NCBI GenBank assembly: GCA_004017275.1
Contig: SAKE01000004.1
Location: forward strand, 186,001-250,000
DNA length: 64,000 nt
Direction of reading: 5' to 3'
Source of the DNA: Mesorhizobium sp.
Lineage (GTDB): Bacteria > Pseudomonadota > Alphaproteobacteria > Rhizobiales > Rhizobiaceae
The position numbers were made by a program, and so were the translations under genes. The notes beneath the pieces were generated by a model, which saw only the letters and a list, made by a program, of their open reading frames with translations, made no database searches and had not been told where the DNA came from. Shown piece by piece: positions 48,383 through 58,331 of this stretch. Numbering within the stretch: position 1 is the first letter of the stretch; every line of letters starts with the position of its first letter.

Positions 48383-48504
48383 ACCCTCCCCCTTGTGGGG
48401 AGGGTCGATCCGCGAAGCGGAGCGGGGTGGGGGTATCGTGGAATTCAGCGTCGTCCCCCCACCCGGCTCGCTATGCTCGCCACCCTCCCCACAAGGGGGA
48501 GGGT
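48383..48504. repeat. 122-bp palindromic repeat, copy 2 (inverted to copy 1)
   Basis: The inverted ends lie at 48383-48407 and 48482-48504. Its left end with GATCCGCGAAGCGGAGCGGGG is nearly the reverse complement of the right part of the copy at 37284-37419. It sits between proA (stop 12 bases away) and nadD. Confidence 0.85.
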
Positions 48505-48515
48505 AAGACCAGCGC

Positions 48516-49802
48516 TCAAGGCCTCACCTGTCCCGAGCCGCGCACGCGGTATTTGAACGAGGTCAGCTGCTCGACGCCGACCGGTCCGCGTGCATGCATC
48601 TTGCCGGTGGCGATGCCAATCTCGGCGCCCATGCCGAACTCGCCGCCGTCGGCGAACTGCGTCGAGGCGTTGTGCAGCAGGATCGCCGAATCGATCTCGT
48701 TGAAGAATTTTTCGACGGCTTGCGCATCCTCCGCGACGATCGCTTCGGTGTGATGCGAGGAAAACGTCTCGATGTGCTCGATCGCACCGCCGATGCCGTC
48801 GACCAGCTTCACCGCGATGACGGCGTCAAGATACTCGGTCACCCAGTCGGCATCGGTCGCCGGCTTGGCGTCGAAAAACACTTTCAGCACCTCGGCTTCG
48901 GCATGTATTTCGCAGCCGGCGGCACGCAGGGCGTCGAGGATCGGCACCAGATGTGTGGCGGCAACCGCGCGGTCGACCAGCAGCGTCTCGGCAGCACCGC
49001 AGACGCCGGTGCGCCGCATCTTGGCATTGACGGCGATCTTGACCGCCATGTCGAGATCGGCCGAGCGGTCGATGTAGAGATGGCAGATGCCTTCGAGATG
49101 CGCGAAGACCGGCACCCGCGCCTCGTTCTGCACCCGCCCGACGAGGCTTTTGCCGCCGCGCGGAATGATGACATCCAGCGTACCGCTTAAGCCCTTTAGC
49201 ATCTCGCCGACGGCGGCGCGGTCGGTGGTCGGCACCAGTTGGATGGCGTCTTCCGGCAGGCCGGCAGCCTTCAGCCCTTCGACCAGGCAGGCATGGATGG
49301 CGGCCGAGGAACTGAGCGAATCCGAGCCGCCGCGCAGGATCACCGGATTGCCGGCCTTGAGGCACAGCGCGCCGGCATCGGCCGTGACGTTCGGGCGGCT
49401 CTCATAGATGACGCCGACGACGCCAAGCGGCGTGCGCACGCGTTCGATATGCAGGCCGTTCGGCCGGTCCCATTGCGCGATCACATCGCCGACGGGATCG
49501 CGCAGTGCTGCGATTTCCCTAATGCCATCAGCCATGGCGCGGATACGCGCCGGGTCGAGCTTCAGCCTGTCCATGAAGGAGGGGGAAAGCCCGGATTCCT
49601 GACCATTCGAGACGTCGATGGCGTTGGCGTCGAGAATGTCCTGCTGCCGAGAGACGATCGCCTCGGCCATGGCGAGGAGTGCGGCGTTCTTGGCGGCGGT
49701 CGTGGCAATGGCCAGCGGTCGGGCGGCAGCGCGGGCGCGGCGGCCGATATCGGCCATCGTTGCCACGGTGTCATCCCCGGATTTTTCATGCAGTTTCAGC
49801 AT
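48516..49802 (-). CDS. proA: Glutamate-5-semialdehyde dehydrogenase
   Basis: A 428-residue NADPH enzyme, the second step of proline synthesis. The catalytic Cys is in [33 protein letters not shown] and IPRGGKSLV are family segments. The C-terminus ends with [21 protein letters not shown]. The start [11 protein letters not shown] is 3 bases after the proB stop, so the two are co-translated. Confidence 0.95.
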   Translation of the reverse strand: MLKLHEKSGDDTVATMADIGRRARAAARPLAIATTAAKNAALLAMAEAIVSRQQDILDANAIDVSNGQESGLSPSFMDRLKLDPARIRAMADGIREIAALRDPVGDVIAQWDRPNGLHIERVRTPLGVVGVIYESRPNVTADAGALCLKAGNPVILRGGSDSLSSSAAIHACLVEGLKAAGLPEDAIQLVPTTDRAAVGEMLKGLSGTLDVIIPRGGKSLVGRVQNEARVPVFAHLEGICHLYIDRSADLDMAVKIAVNAKMRRTGVCGAAETLLVDRAVAATHLVPILDALRAAGCEIHAEAEVLKVFFDAKPATDADWVTEYLDAVIAVKLVDGIGGAIEHIETFSSHHTEAIVAEDAQAVEKFFNEIDSAILLHNASTQFADGGEFGMGAEIGIATGKMHARGPVGVEQLTSFKYRVRGSGQVRP

Positions 49803-49805
49803 GGC

Positions 49806-50963
49806 TCATCCTCCGCTGGTTACTTGGTCAGCGATCCCTACTTGGTCACCCGCGTGGCTCACCACAAGGTCGTCGCGGTGGATCATCGCCGAACGCGCCT
49901 CGTAACCGAGCACCGTTTCGATCTCGGCCGTCTTCAGGCCCGCGATCCTTACGGCATCGGCGGCATCATAGGCAACCAGTCCGCGCGCGATCTCGCGGCC
50001 CTCGGGCGACAGGATCGCCACCGTATCGCCGCGCGAGAAATTGCCGCTGACCAGCTTGACGCCCGCCGGCAGCAGCGACTTGCCCGATAGAAGCGCGCCA
50101 ATGGCGCCGGCATCGACCGTCAGTCGGCCTGCCGGTTCGAGCTGGCCGGCGATCCAGGTCTTGTAGCCCTTGACCGGGTTGCTGCTCGGCCGGAAGAAGG
50201 TGGCGCGCTCGCCACGTTCGATCGCCATCAGCGGCGACAGCCGCGTGCCTGAGGTGATGACCATAGCTGTGCCGGCGGCGGTGGCGATCTTGCCTGCATC
50301 GAGTTTTGTACGCATGCCGCCGCGCGACAGCTCGGATGCGGCGGCACCCGCCATCGCCTCGATATCAGGCGTGATGCGGTCGACCACCGGAATGAATTTG
50401 GCTTGCGGGTCGCGCGCCGGCGGCGCCGTATAGAGCCCGTCAATGTCGGAGAGCAGCACCAAAAGATCGGCGCCCATCATGGTCGCGACGCGCGCGGCCA
50501 GCCGGTCATTGTCGCCGTACCGGATTTCGGAGGTCGCCACCGTGTCGTTCTCGTTGATGACCGGCACCGCCTTCATCTTGAGCAGCGTCGAGATCGTCGC
50601 CCGCGCGTTGAGGTAGCGGCGGCGCTCCTCGGTGTCGCCGAGCGTCAGAAGGATTTGGCCCGACTTCAGGCTGCCCTTGCCGAGCGCATCCGACCAGGCG
50701 CCGGCCAATGCGATCTGCCCGACGGCAGCCGCCGCCTGGCTTTCCTCGAGCTTCAAGGCGCGCTTGCCGAGGCCAAGGATGGTGCGGCCAAGCGCGATGG
50801 CGCCGGACGACACGACGAGGATTTCAGCGCCGCCCTGGGCAAGGCCAGCAATGTCGTCGGCAAGCGAGGCCAGCCAGTCGCGCTTCAGGCCCGTCGTGCG
50901 GTCGACAAGCAGCGCCGAGCCGATCTTGACGGTGATGCGCCGATATTTTTTCAGCGACTGCAT
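49806..50963 (-). CDS. proB: Glutamate 5-kinase
   Basis: A 385-residue kinase for the first step of proline synthesis. The amino-acid kinase domain covers residues 1 to about 260 ([35 protein letters not shown]), and a C-terminal PUA domain about 285-370 ([16 protein letters not shown]). Feedback inhibition by proline is usual for PUA-bearing ProB. The start [10 protein letters not shown] at 50963 is 4 bases after the obgE stop; the longer frame overlaps obgE and is rejected. Confidence 0.95.
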   Translation of the reverse strand: MQSLKKYRRITVKIGSALLVDRTTGLKRDWLASLADDIAGLAQGGAEILVVSSGAIALGRTILGLGKRALKLEESQAAAAVGQIALAGAWSDALGKGSLKSGQILLTLGDTEERRRYLNARATISTLLKMKAVPVINENDTVATSEIRYGDNDRLAARVATMMGADLLVLLSDIDGLYTAPPARDPQAKFIPVVDRITPDIEAMAGAAASELSRGGMRTKLDAGKIATAAGTAMVITSGTRLSPLMAIERGERATFFRPSSNPVKGYKTWIAGQLEPAGRLTVDAGAIGALLSGKSLLPAGVKLVSGNFSRGDTVAILSPEGREIARGLVAYDAADAVRIAGLKTAEIETVLGYEARSAMIHRDDLVVSHAGDQVGIADQVTSGG

Positions 50964-50967
50964 GACC

Positions 50968-52014
<1,047 letters not shown>

Positions 52015-52131
52015 CTACTAGTGGCTTTGCGGCATTGCTCTAAACCTTGCGCCTTGCTCTAAACCAAGGCGCGGCCAAGGGCGAGGCCGTTTTATGACAA
52101 TGGCCGCGCGGGCGGCCGGAGAGATGCCGCA

Positions 52132-53001
52132 ATGAAGCTTGTAACCTATAACATCCAGTACGGCATCGGCCTCGACGGGCAGTACGATGTCGGGCGCATC
52201 GCCGACGCCGTGCGCGGCGCCGACGTGATCGCGTTGCAAGAGGTGACCCGGAACAATCCCAGGAACGGCGGCTGCGACATGGTCGCCGAGATCGGCGAGG
52301 CGCTGCCCGACTATTTCGCCGTCTATGGCAGCAATTTCGAAGCCAATATCGGCTCGCATCTCGACAATGGCCGTGCCGTCACGAAAACCTTCCAGCTCGG
52401 CAACATGGTGCTGTCGAAGACGCCCATTCATCTGTCGCGCAATCTGCTTTTGCCGCGCAGCCGCAGCTTCGAGATGATGAACTTCCAGCGCGGCGCGCTG
52501 GAAGCGCTGATCGAGACGCCGCTTGGTTTCATTCGCTTCTATTCCATCCATCTCGATCACCGCAGTCCGGTCGAACGCGCCAGCCAGATCCAGTTCCTGC
52601 GCCGGCGCCTGCTGAACTATGCGCTCGAAGGCGGCGCACTGTCCGGCGTCGCCGAGATCGGCCTGCCGGAATTGCCGCATCCCGAAGCCTTTGTCGGCAT
52701 GGGCGATTTCAACATGCTGGCCGGATCGCCAGAATATGTCGAACTCGCCGGCCGGCCGGACCACGAATTCGGCATGCCGCTGACCGCCGACTTCGCCGTC
52801 GATGCCGCCTTGCGCCTGAACGCCACCGGCGACGATCTGATCAGCTGGGTCGACCCCAAACAACCCACCGACCCCAGCCGCCACAAGCGCATCGACTACA
52901 TCTTCACCAGCGCCTCGCTTGCCAGATCCCTGCAACGCCTGTGGGTCGACCGACACGCGGTTGGTTCGGACCACCTGCCGGTCTGGGTCGAACTGGGCTG
53001 A
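52132..53001 (+). CDS. Endonuclease/exonuclease/phosphatase family protein
   Basis: A 289-residue EEP-fold hydrolase. The catalytic residues appear in order: VTYNIQYG (Asn), VIALQEVT (Glu), SIHLDH (His/Asp), MGDFNM (Asp/Asn) and SDHLPVW (Asp/His). Substrates of the family range from DNA to phospholipids and phosphoinositides; nothing here points to one. There is no signal peptide, so it is probably cytoplasmic. It is read away from obgE and converges on a GNAT gene across a large palindrome. Confidence 0.9.
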   Translation: MKLVTYNIQYGIGLDGQYDVGRIADAVRGADVIALQEVTRNNPRNGGCDMVAEIGEALPDYFAVYGSNFEANIGSHLDNGRAVTKTFQLGNMVLSKTPIHLSRNLLLPRSRSFEMMNFQRGALEALIETPLGFIRFYSIHLDHRSPVERASQIQFLRRRLLNYALEGGALSGVAEIGLPELPHPEAFVGMGDFNMLAGSPEYVELAGRPDHEFGMPLTADFAVDAALRLNATGDDLISWVDPKQPTDPSRHKRIDYIFTSASLARSLQRLWVDRHAVGSDHLPVWVELG

Positions 53002-53050
53002 CGCAAACTTGATCCGGACCCTTCTGGTTTCGACGCGACGCGCCGAGGTG

Positions 53051-53182
53051 TGTCGAGATTCAGGTCAGGCCGAGTCGAGAATGGTGACTTCCGAGAACCG
53101 GAGCGGAGCGTACTTAAAGTACGTGAGCACCGGAAGCGCAGGAAGCCGCCATTCGCAGGCCGGCCTCACCTGAATATCGACA
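53051..53182. repeat. 132-bp imperfect palindrome between converging genes
   Basis: The two halves are complementary over most of their length: outer arms TGTCGAGATTCAGGT against ACCTGAATATCGACA, inner arms GAATGG/CCATTC, and an exact centre CGTACTT-A-AAGTACG at 53109-53123. It lies 3 bases from the GNAT stop and 49 after the EEP stop. It could fold as a long hairpin in RNA from either strand. Confidence 0.8.
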
Positions 53183-53185
53183 TAC

Positions 53186-53773
53186 CTAGAAATGCACCCA
53201 GTTCCGCAGGCTGGTCCAGGTTTTGCGATCGAGCCTGTAACGCTCGACAGGCACCTGGCCGGCAACGATCGAGTTCAGCATGCCCTGGCCGGCATACTGG
53301 AAGCCGCATTTGTGGATGACGCGGCGCGAGGCCGGATTGATGACCCGCGTCGAGGCATGCAGCACCTGGATCGACGTCCTCTGGAAGGCGAGATCGACCA
53401 GCGCATGCGCTGCCTCCGTCGCATAGCCCTTCTTCCAGTAAGGCTCGCCGATCCAGTAGCCGAGCTCCAGCCCGCGATCGGTGGTGTTGAGGCCGGCGCA
53501 ACCGACGAACGTCTCGGTGCCGGCCAGCGTCAGGGCATAAGCGATGCCGGCACGCCGCGACTTGGCCATGGCAAGGAAGGCGCGCGCCTCGGCCTCGCCA
53601 TAGGGGTGCGGCATGCGGGCCAGCATTTCGGCGACATGACGGTTGTCGGCAAGCTCGACCAGTTGCGCGATATCGCCTTCGTGGGGCGCCCGCATCACCA
53701 GTCGCTCGGTGACCAGCACCGGGCAGTCTATCGCGTAACTTTCGTCTTCTGAGTCTTCCGCTTCGGCAACCAT
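53186..53773 (-). CDS. GNAT family N-acetyltransferase (RimJ-like)
   Basis: A 195-residue acetyltransferase of the RimJ/RimL type. VLVTERLVMRAPHEGDIAQL is the usual N-terminal strand-helix; GYWIGEPYWKKGYATEA holds the acetyl-CoA loop; NPASRRVIHKCGFQ is the C-terminal motif. GGAGG lies 8 bases before the ATG at 53773, which settles the start. It follows the rplU-rpmA terminator on the same strand, so it has its own promoter or depends on read-through. The acceptor is unknown. Confidence 0.88.
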   Translation of the reverse strand: MVAEAEDSEDESYAIDCPVLVTERLVMRAPHEGDIAQLVELADNRHVAEMLARMPHPYGEAEARAFLAMAKSRRAGIAYALTLAGTETFVGCAGLNTTDRGLELGYWIGEPYWKKGYATEAAHALVDLAFQRTSIQVLHASTRVINPASRRVIHKCGFQYAGQGMLNSIVAGQVPVERYRLDRKTWTSLRNWVHF

Positions 53774-53793
53774 TTGAAAGTCCTCCAGGCACA

Positions 53794-53824
53794 AGAAAAA
53801 GGGGAGATGGAAACCCATCTCCCC
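53794..53824 (-). terminator. Terminator after rplU-rpmA
   Basis: GGGGAGATGG and CCATCTCCCC pair over 10 bp with a 4-base loop, and the minus strand continues with a T-run. It lies about 70 bases past the rpmA stop and before the GNAT gene. Confidence 0.85.
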
Positions 53825-53892
53825 TGATCCTTTTCCTGGCTTTGCCAGACACCGGTCCCGAGATGGGCGCCGGTGTTCTAGTGCGGAACCGG

Positions 53893-54162
53893 CTACTCCG
53901 CGGCTTTGGCAATCGGGTTGACCGATACGTAGGTTCGGCCGTTGGCTTTTTTGTTGAACGTCACGGCGCCGGTCTCGAGCGCAAAAAGGGTATGATCCGT
54001 ACCCATGCCGACATTGACGCCGGGATGCCAGGTGGTGCCGCGTTGACGAATGATGATGTTGCCCGGGATGACGGCTTCGCCGCCGAACTTCTTCACGCCC
54101 AGACGCTTGGAATGCGAGTCGCGACCGTTGCGCGACGAGCCGCCAGCTTTCTTGTGTGCCAT
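53893..54162 (-). CDS. rpmA: 50S ribosomal protein L27
   Basis: An 89-residue L27. [20 protein letters not shown] is the standard N-terminus, whose tail reaches the peptidyl-transferase centre, and no extra cleavable leader is present. [20 protein letters not shown] is the second conserved region. It follows rplU on the same strand with a 96-bp gap. Confidence 0.96.
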   Translation of the reverse strand: MAHKKAGGSSRNGRDSHSKRLGVKKFGGEAVIPGNIIIRQRGTTWHPGVNVGMGTDHTLFALETGAVTFNKKANGRTYVSVNPIAKAAE

Positions 54163-54258
54163 CTAACTAACTCCGTTGCGCCGCAAGGCGCCTAAAGGCC
54201 TTATGAACGCGTTCGCGTTCCGTTTCAAGTCCGATCCGGCGACCTGATCGCCAGAAAA

Positions 54259-54942
54259 TTACTTCGCCGCCAATTCCTTGGCCTGCTCGCGCCAGTCCTT
54301 GATCTGGTCGGCGCTGAAGGGCATGTGTTCGTCGATCTTGGCGACATCCTTGTCGGTCAGCTTGGCGAGCTGGGCGAAGGTGATGATGCCCTGCTCGGCG
54401 AGATCCTTGGCTGCGACCGGGCCGATGCCCTTGATCACGGTCAGATCGTCCGGCTCGCCCTTCGGCGCCTTGAACAGCGGTGCTGCCGCGGTCTCGGCTG
54501 CCTTTGTCTCAGCTGCCTTGGCCTTGGGCTCCTTCTTCGGCGCGGCTTCCGCCTTCGCCTCGGTCGCTGCCTCTGCCTTGGCTTCCTTCTTCGGCGCCTT
54601 GACCGCTGCCGTCTTCGTCGGCTTGGCGCCACCCAGCAGGATCTCGGAGATCCGCACGGTGGTCAAAAGCTGGCGATGGCCGATCTTGCGGCGCGAATTC
54701 TGCCGGCGGCGCTTCTTGAAGGCGATGACGGTGCGGTTCTTGCCCTGCTCGACGACTTCGGCGGTGACCACCGCGCCGTCGACGAACGGCGCGCCGAACG
54801 TCACATTCTCGCCTTCGCCATGCGCCAGCACGTGGCCGATCTCGACCATATCGCCGACATTGGCTTCGACTTTTTCGATCTTCAGGAGATCGTTGGCGGC
54901 AACGCGATACTGCTTGCCACCCGTTTTAATGACTGCGAACAT
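54259..54942 (-). CDS. rplU: 50S ribosomal protein L21 with C-terminal HhH extension
   Basis: A 227-residue L21, about twice the usual 103. Residues 1-104 are an ordinary L21 ([38 protein letters not shown]). Residues about 105-160 form a Lys/Ala/Glu-rich linker, and residues 164-224 form a helix-hairpin-helix-like domain ([19 protein letters not shown]), of the same kind as the LivG tail at 25989 in this window. The start MFAVIKT at 54942 is the family start; the frame open to 55023 is rejected. The tail may touch RNA at the ribosome surface, but its job is unknown. Confidence 0.95.
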   Translation of the reverse strand: MFAVIKTGGKQYRVAANDLLKIEKVEANVGDMVEIGHVLAHGEGENVTFGAPFVDGAVVTAEVVEQGKNRTVIAFKKRRRQNSRRKIGHRQLLTTVRISEILLGGAKPTKTAAVKAPKKEAKAEAATEAKAEAAPKKEPKAKAAETKAAETAAAPLFKAPKGEPDDLTVIKGIGPVAAKDLAEQGIITFAQLAKLTDKDVAKIDEHMPFSADQIKDWREQAKELAAK

Positions 54943-55350
54943 TTTTTGCCTTTCGCTGTTCGGTCGGCCTTGATGAGCCGCCTGTGGCGGTTCAGCCGTC
55001 TTTTTGTCAGTCTGCGGGTTCAAAAAACAAGCGGCGCGGAAGAACCCTCCACGCCGATTGCGCGCTGTCCCTAACCGAAGGTTGAGTGCGAGTCAAGGCA
55101 AACAGCCGGCGCCGAAACCGTTATTGGCGGGCAAGCAGCGGCCGTGTCAACGTGACCGCATCATGTTGCCGCATTTAGTGGAGGCAAGGATGCGAGACTG
55201 GTCGGCAATTTGCCCGCGTCTCGCGGCACCGGACCTGCCGTGAATCCGCCGCTTGTCAGCCAAGCCAAATAACTGGCGGATTTGGCCTTGTAACCTGCCC
55301 GTTCAGCCGTTATCTAGTGCGCCGCGCCGGCAACGGCCGACCATGACCGC
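54943..55350. other. 408-bp region between rplU and tRNA-Ser
   Basis: It holds the rplU leader (with a GCCGCC-TGT-GGCGGT hairpin at about 54977) and the promoter side of the tRNA gene. No coding frame is convincing. Confidence 0.4.
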
Positions 55351-55440
55351 GGAGAGGTGGCAGAGTGGTCGAATGCACCGCACTCGAAATGCGGCATGGG
55401 TGCAAGCCCATCGGGGGTTCGAATCCCTCCCTCTCCGCCA
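55351..55440 (+). tRNA. tRNA-Ser (anticodon CGA)
   Basis: A 90-base tRNA that includes the encoded CCA. The acceptor arms GGAGAGG and CCTCTCC pair at the ends; the anticodon stem CCGCA/TGCGG holds the loop CTCGAAA with anticodon CGA at 55385-55387; the long variable arm (CATGGGTGCAAGCCCAT) is typical of serine tRNAs; GGTTCGAATCC is the T arm. It reads UCG. Its 3' half is the expected attachment site for the integrase that follows. Confidence 0.95.
55400..55440 (+). other. Putative attachment site (3' end of tRNA-Ser)
   Basis: A tyrosine recombinase gene begins 114 bases after the tRNA, and such elements usually recombine within the T arm and 3' end of a tRNA. No second copy of this segment was found in the window, so the other end of the element lies beyond 64,000. 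The exact crossover is unknown. Confidence 0.6.
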
Positions 55441-55518
55441 TTTAGCTTCCATAATAATCGTTTCCTTTCAAAAGCTTCCTTGTTGCGCTTGACCAGCGCG
55501 AAGCGAAACTTATCTTAG

Positions 55519-55541
55519 ACTGTGTAACAAACTGTGTAACA
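55519..55541. repeat. 11-bp direct repeats upstream of the integrase
   Basis: ACTGTGTAACA occurs at 55519-55529 and 55531-55541. The copies are 12 bases apart, about one helical turn, and could be arm-type binding sites for the integrase or an excisionase, or promoter elements. Confidence 0.55.
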
Positions 55542-55554
55542 TTAGAGAAAGATA

Positions 55555-56877
55555 ATGCGACGTTCCGCAGCGCCAAAGCCGCATAAACGTGAAGGCATCT
55601 GGTATCTCGTCCGCAGGGTGCCGAAGGAATTCGCGGCGTTTGATCGCCGCTGCCTAGTACGCATTTCCACGGGCGTCGCCGTGGCTGACGATCCCCGCGG
55701 TGTACGGGCGCGAGATGCAGTGCAAAGCCTCGGCGCGGGGCTGGAGGCGTATTGGCGTAGACTGCGGGAAGGCCAATCCGCCGAGGCGGGGCTGCGTTTC
55801 GAAGCCGCGAGGAAGCGCGCGCGGTCATTTGGATTGGCCTATCGCTCTAACGAGGAACTAGCAGCGGGGCCGCTCGACGAACTCATGGCCCGTATCAAGC
55901 TGCTCCTCGACAAAAAATCGATCGAGGACGCGCAGGACGTCTCGGCCGTCATGGGTGGGGAGAAGCGGCCAGCGGTCCGCCTGAGCGGTCTTATCAAGGA
56001 ATTCGAGACGATCGAGCAACAGAACTTGCTGACCATGTCGCCTAACCAAATCAAGAAATGGCGTAACCCCAAAAAGCGCGCAGTTGCCAATCTGGTTGGA
56101 GTCATTGGCGACAAGGAGATCGCAAGCCTCACTCGGGACGACGCAATCGCGTTCCGCGAGTGGTGGCAAAAGCGGATCGTTGAGGATGGACTTGATATCG
56201 GTACGGCCAACAAGGACATCGGCCATGTTTCGAAAATGCTGCGCGTCGTCGATCTGACTCACCAGCTCAAGCTGGAGCCGGTTTTTCGAAACCTGCGTCT
56301 TTCCGGCGCCGTCCCCGGGCAACGCGCTGCGTTCACAGCGGAGTTCATTCAGGAGAAGATACTCGCTGAAGGCGCGCTCGACGGACTCAATGACGAAGCC
56401 CGCCATCTAATCTATGTGATTGCCGATACCGGACTCAGGCTTTCTGAAGCGGCAAACCTCACCACCGAAACAATCCACCTCGATCAAGAAATCCCGCATG
56501 TGCGGGTGCGCCCCAATGGCCGTCGCTTGAAGACCGGTCATTCAGCCCGTGACATTCCCTTGGTTGGCGGCGCACTTGCAGCCATCAAGCTCCATCCGGA
56601 CGGCTTTCCTCGTTATCGCGACAAGGCCGCGTCACTTTCAGCGCTCGTCAACAAGGTGCTCGCCAGCAAGGAACTTCTGCCGACTTCCGAGCATAGTCTT
56701 TATAGCCTGCGACACACTTTCGAGGACCGGCTGACGGCAGTTGAGGCGCCGGAGAAGGTAATTGCTTCTCTGATGGGCCACAAATGGATCCGGCCCAAAT
56801 ACGGCGCGGGACCTTCGTTAGCGCAAAAGCGCGAGTGGCTTCAAAAAATCGCTTTTACCCCGCCCGGGCGAATGTGA
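55555..56877 (+). CDS. Tyrosine recombinase (integrase) with DUF6538-like N-terminus
   Basis: A 440-residue site-specific recombinase. The N-terminus (REGIWYLVRRVPKEFAAFD) resembles DUF6538 found in phage-type integrases. The catalytic residues read Arg295 (TGLRLSEA), Arg386 and His387 (YSLRHTF, with Tyr383 at the usual first-His place), His409 (MGHKW) and nucleophile Tyr416 (PKYG). All are present, so it is probably active. It adjoins tRNA-Ser, and serine-tRNA sites are known for Mesorhizobium symbiosis ICEs. Base composition drops in AT-richer spots just upstream. An opposite-strand gene overlaps its last 23 bases. Confidence 0.93.
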   Translation: MRRSAAPKPHKREGIWYLVRRVPKEFAAFDRRCLVRISTGVAVADDPRGVRARDAVQSLGAGLEAYWRRLREGQSAEAGLRFEAARKRARSFGLAYRSNEELAAGPLDELMARIKLLLDKKSIEDAQDVSAVMGGEKRPAVRLSGLIKEFETIEQQNLLTMSPNQIKKWRNPKKRAVANLVGVIGDKEIASLTRDDAIAFREWWQKRIVEDGLDIGTANKDIGHVSKMLRVVDLTHQLKLEPVFRNLRLSGAVPGQRAAFTAEFIQEKILAEGALDGLNDEARHLIYVIADTGLRLSEAANLTTETIHLDQEIPHVRVRPNGRRLKTGHSARDIPLVGGALAAIKLHPDGFPRYRDKAASLSALVNKVLASKELLPTSEHSLYSLRHTFEDRLTAVEAPEKVIASLMGHKWIRPKYGAGPSLAQKREWLQKIAFTPPGRM

Positions 56878-57190
56878 TTGCGGCGCCATCCAGGCCTTGA
56901 GAACCAACCTCACGGCTCCAGCTGTCCGAGCCATTTAGGTTGAGCGTGGCCAGCACGCGCTGCGCTCGCTCGCGATTTCCGAGCTTCCGCCGCATTTGTT
57001 CGACCTCGTATTCCAGCCTTTCGAAGGTCGGTATATAGGCATCTCCATGCCGGATGACCAAGTAGGCGGCAACAGCTAGACAGCATTCTAGCTCCGTGGC
57101 CGATGGATCGGAAAAAGGGGCGACGCCATACCAAGACGAGCAACGCCTCTCGAGGGCTTCCGAACTAGGCAAACGGCCAGCATGTGGCAT
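56855..57190 (-). CDS. Hypothetical protein, second of a pair by the integrase
   Basis: A 111-residue soluble protein from the ATG at 57190 (a TTG at 57199 is also possible, directly after the upstream stop). It has three Cys in the first half (RRCSSW, LECCLA) and a coiled-coil-like helix FERLEYEVEQMRRKLGNRERA in the second half. I do not recognise a family. It follows the 57202 gene closely and overlaps the integrase end by 23 bases. The helix-rich, basic second half could bind DNA, but no helix-turn-helix is clear. Confidence 0.55.
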   Translation of the reverse strand: MPHAGRLPSSEALERRCSSWYGVAPFSDPSATELECCLAVAAYLVIRHGDAYIPTFERLEYEVEQMRRKLGNRERAQRVLATLNLNGSDSWSREVGSQGLDGAAITFARAG

Positions 57191-57201
57191 GGGATACAAA
57201 C

Positions 57202-57489
57202 CTATGCCTGATCGACGAACCTAAAGTGCTCACGAAGCTTGACCGGTACGCGGGCCATCGGAGGGTTCTGCCTAAAACCGCCAAAAATTTTGAAACACCC
57301 ATTCATCCGGCTCGAATTCAAAGGGATCGGCGATTTTTGGGTTATGGCTTGCAAGCATAGTTCAGCCCAGACAAGAACGCCTGATATCTTGTCGTTCACT
57401 GTCACCCTGCCAAATATGGTGCCGGTGACAACGGCAGTTTGGCGAGCAGAAGAATTCCCGAGACTGAGACGTTCTACGGCTTGGCCCAT
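57202..57489 (-). CDS. Hypothetical protein, first of a pair by the integrase
   Basis: A 95-residue protein of unknown family. The gene has a strong ribosome site, GAGGAGG 8-10 bases before the ATG at 57489, which is the best evidence that it is real. The sequence has beta-rich segments in the first half (TAVVTGTIFGRVTVND) and a basic end. It is the first of two genes read toward the integrase. Small genes next to an integrase are sometimes excision factors or transfer regulators; nothing in this sequence proves either. Confidence 0.6.
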   Translation of the reverse strand: MGQAVERLSLGNSSARQTAVVTGTIFGRVTVNDKISGVLVWAELCLQAITQKSPIPLNSSRMNGCFKIFGGFRQNPPMARVPVKLREHFRFVDQA

Positions 57490-58331
57490 GTTCGCGCTCC
57501 TCCTCGATTGGAGACAGGATGGGCCATATGGAAGCGAATAAAAGGAGGTTGGTGACGAGTCTCGGTAGTGGAGTAGAAACGGGTGGAAAAGCTTGCGCTA
57601 TTCGCCGTCGGCGCCGCTAAGCGCATTTGAGAGAAGGGGCAACGATCGCCAAGAGATGACGTCCGATCGCAAGCCGGCTAGAAATGCGACAGTGACGCGC
57701 CTTTTTTGGCACGACCTTAGCACCCGATCGGGCCTCAGCTGGTCGTCGTTGCGCAGCCGATCGGGTGCGATTTTTATAAAGCTCTCTTGGCTTTAGCTTT
57801 GAGAGCCCGTCATCGAGACAAATGCAAGGGAACGGTCCCGCCCCCTGGGGACATTCGACATGCCGTGGCAGCTTCCTATGGTGAGCCAGCGCATTCCGAT
57901 ACACGTTTTCCGCGCTCTACCGTTGCTCCAGCACCTGTGCTGAGGCTGAGCGCTTGATCAGGACCCGACCGCTGCTGTTGCGGGATGGTGACTGGGTTGA
58001 GGTCGCGAAAACCTTGACCGCGGGTACGTTGTTCATCCAGATGAGCGCTGAGCCGAGAAGCAGCCAAGAACGCTTCCCGTAATCGAATCCTACGGGAACC
58101 GCGAAACCAGCGTCCAAGGGACGCAATTCTCCGACGTCGTTCACTCAAGCTCATCTCGCAACTTGAACGCTTGTATGAAGCCGCTGCATGTGCGCCGGTG
58201 GACCGGATTGCTGCTATCCAAACCACGTGCTCAGTTTCGCCCCCGTAATAACTCTACCGTCCGAAACGGCTTTCGCGCGTCAGGTCCACCCCACATGAAA
58301 GTTCCGCGAGCAGCACGGACGGAGAGGCCGG
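57490..58331. other. 840-bp island stretch without a clear gene
   Basis: Several short open frames exist on both strands, but none has a good start, ribosome site and family-like sequence. It holds a 12-bp inverted repeat followed by a T-run (57720-57775), listed separately. A minus-strand frame at 57917-58144 looks faintly protein-like and could be a remnant. The region is probably decayed insertion or gene sequence. Confidence 0.45.
57720..57775 (+). terminator. Possible terminator: 12-bp inverted repeat and T-run
   Basis: GCACCCGATCGG at 57720-57731 pairs with CCGATCGGGTGC at 57757-57768 across a 25-base loop, and GATTTTT follows. The loop is long for a terminator. It may instead be a protein site or part of a mobile element end. 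Confidence 0.4.
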
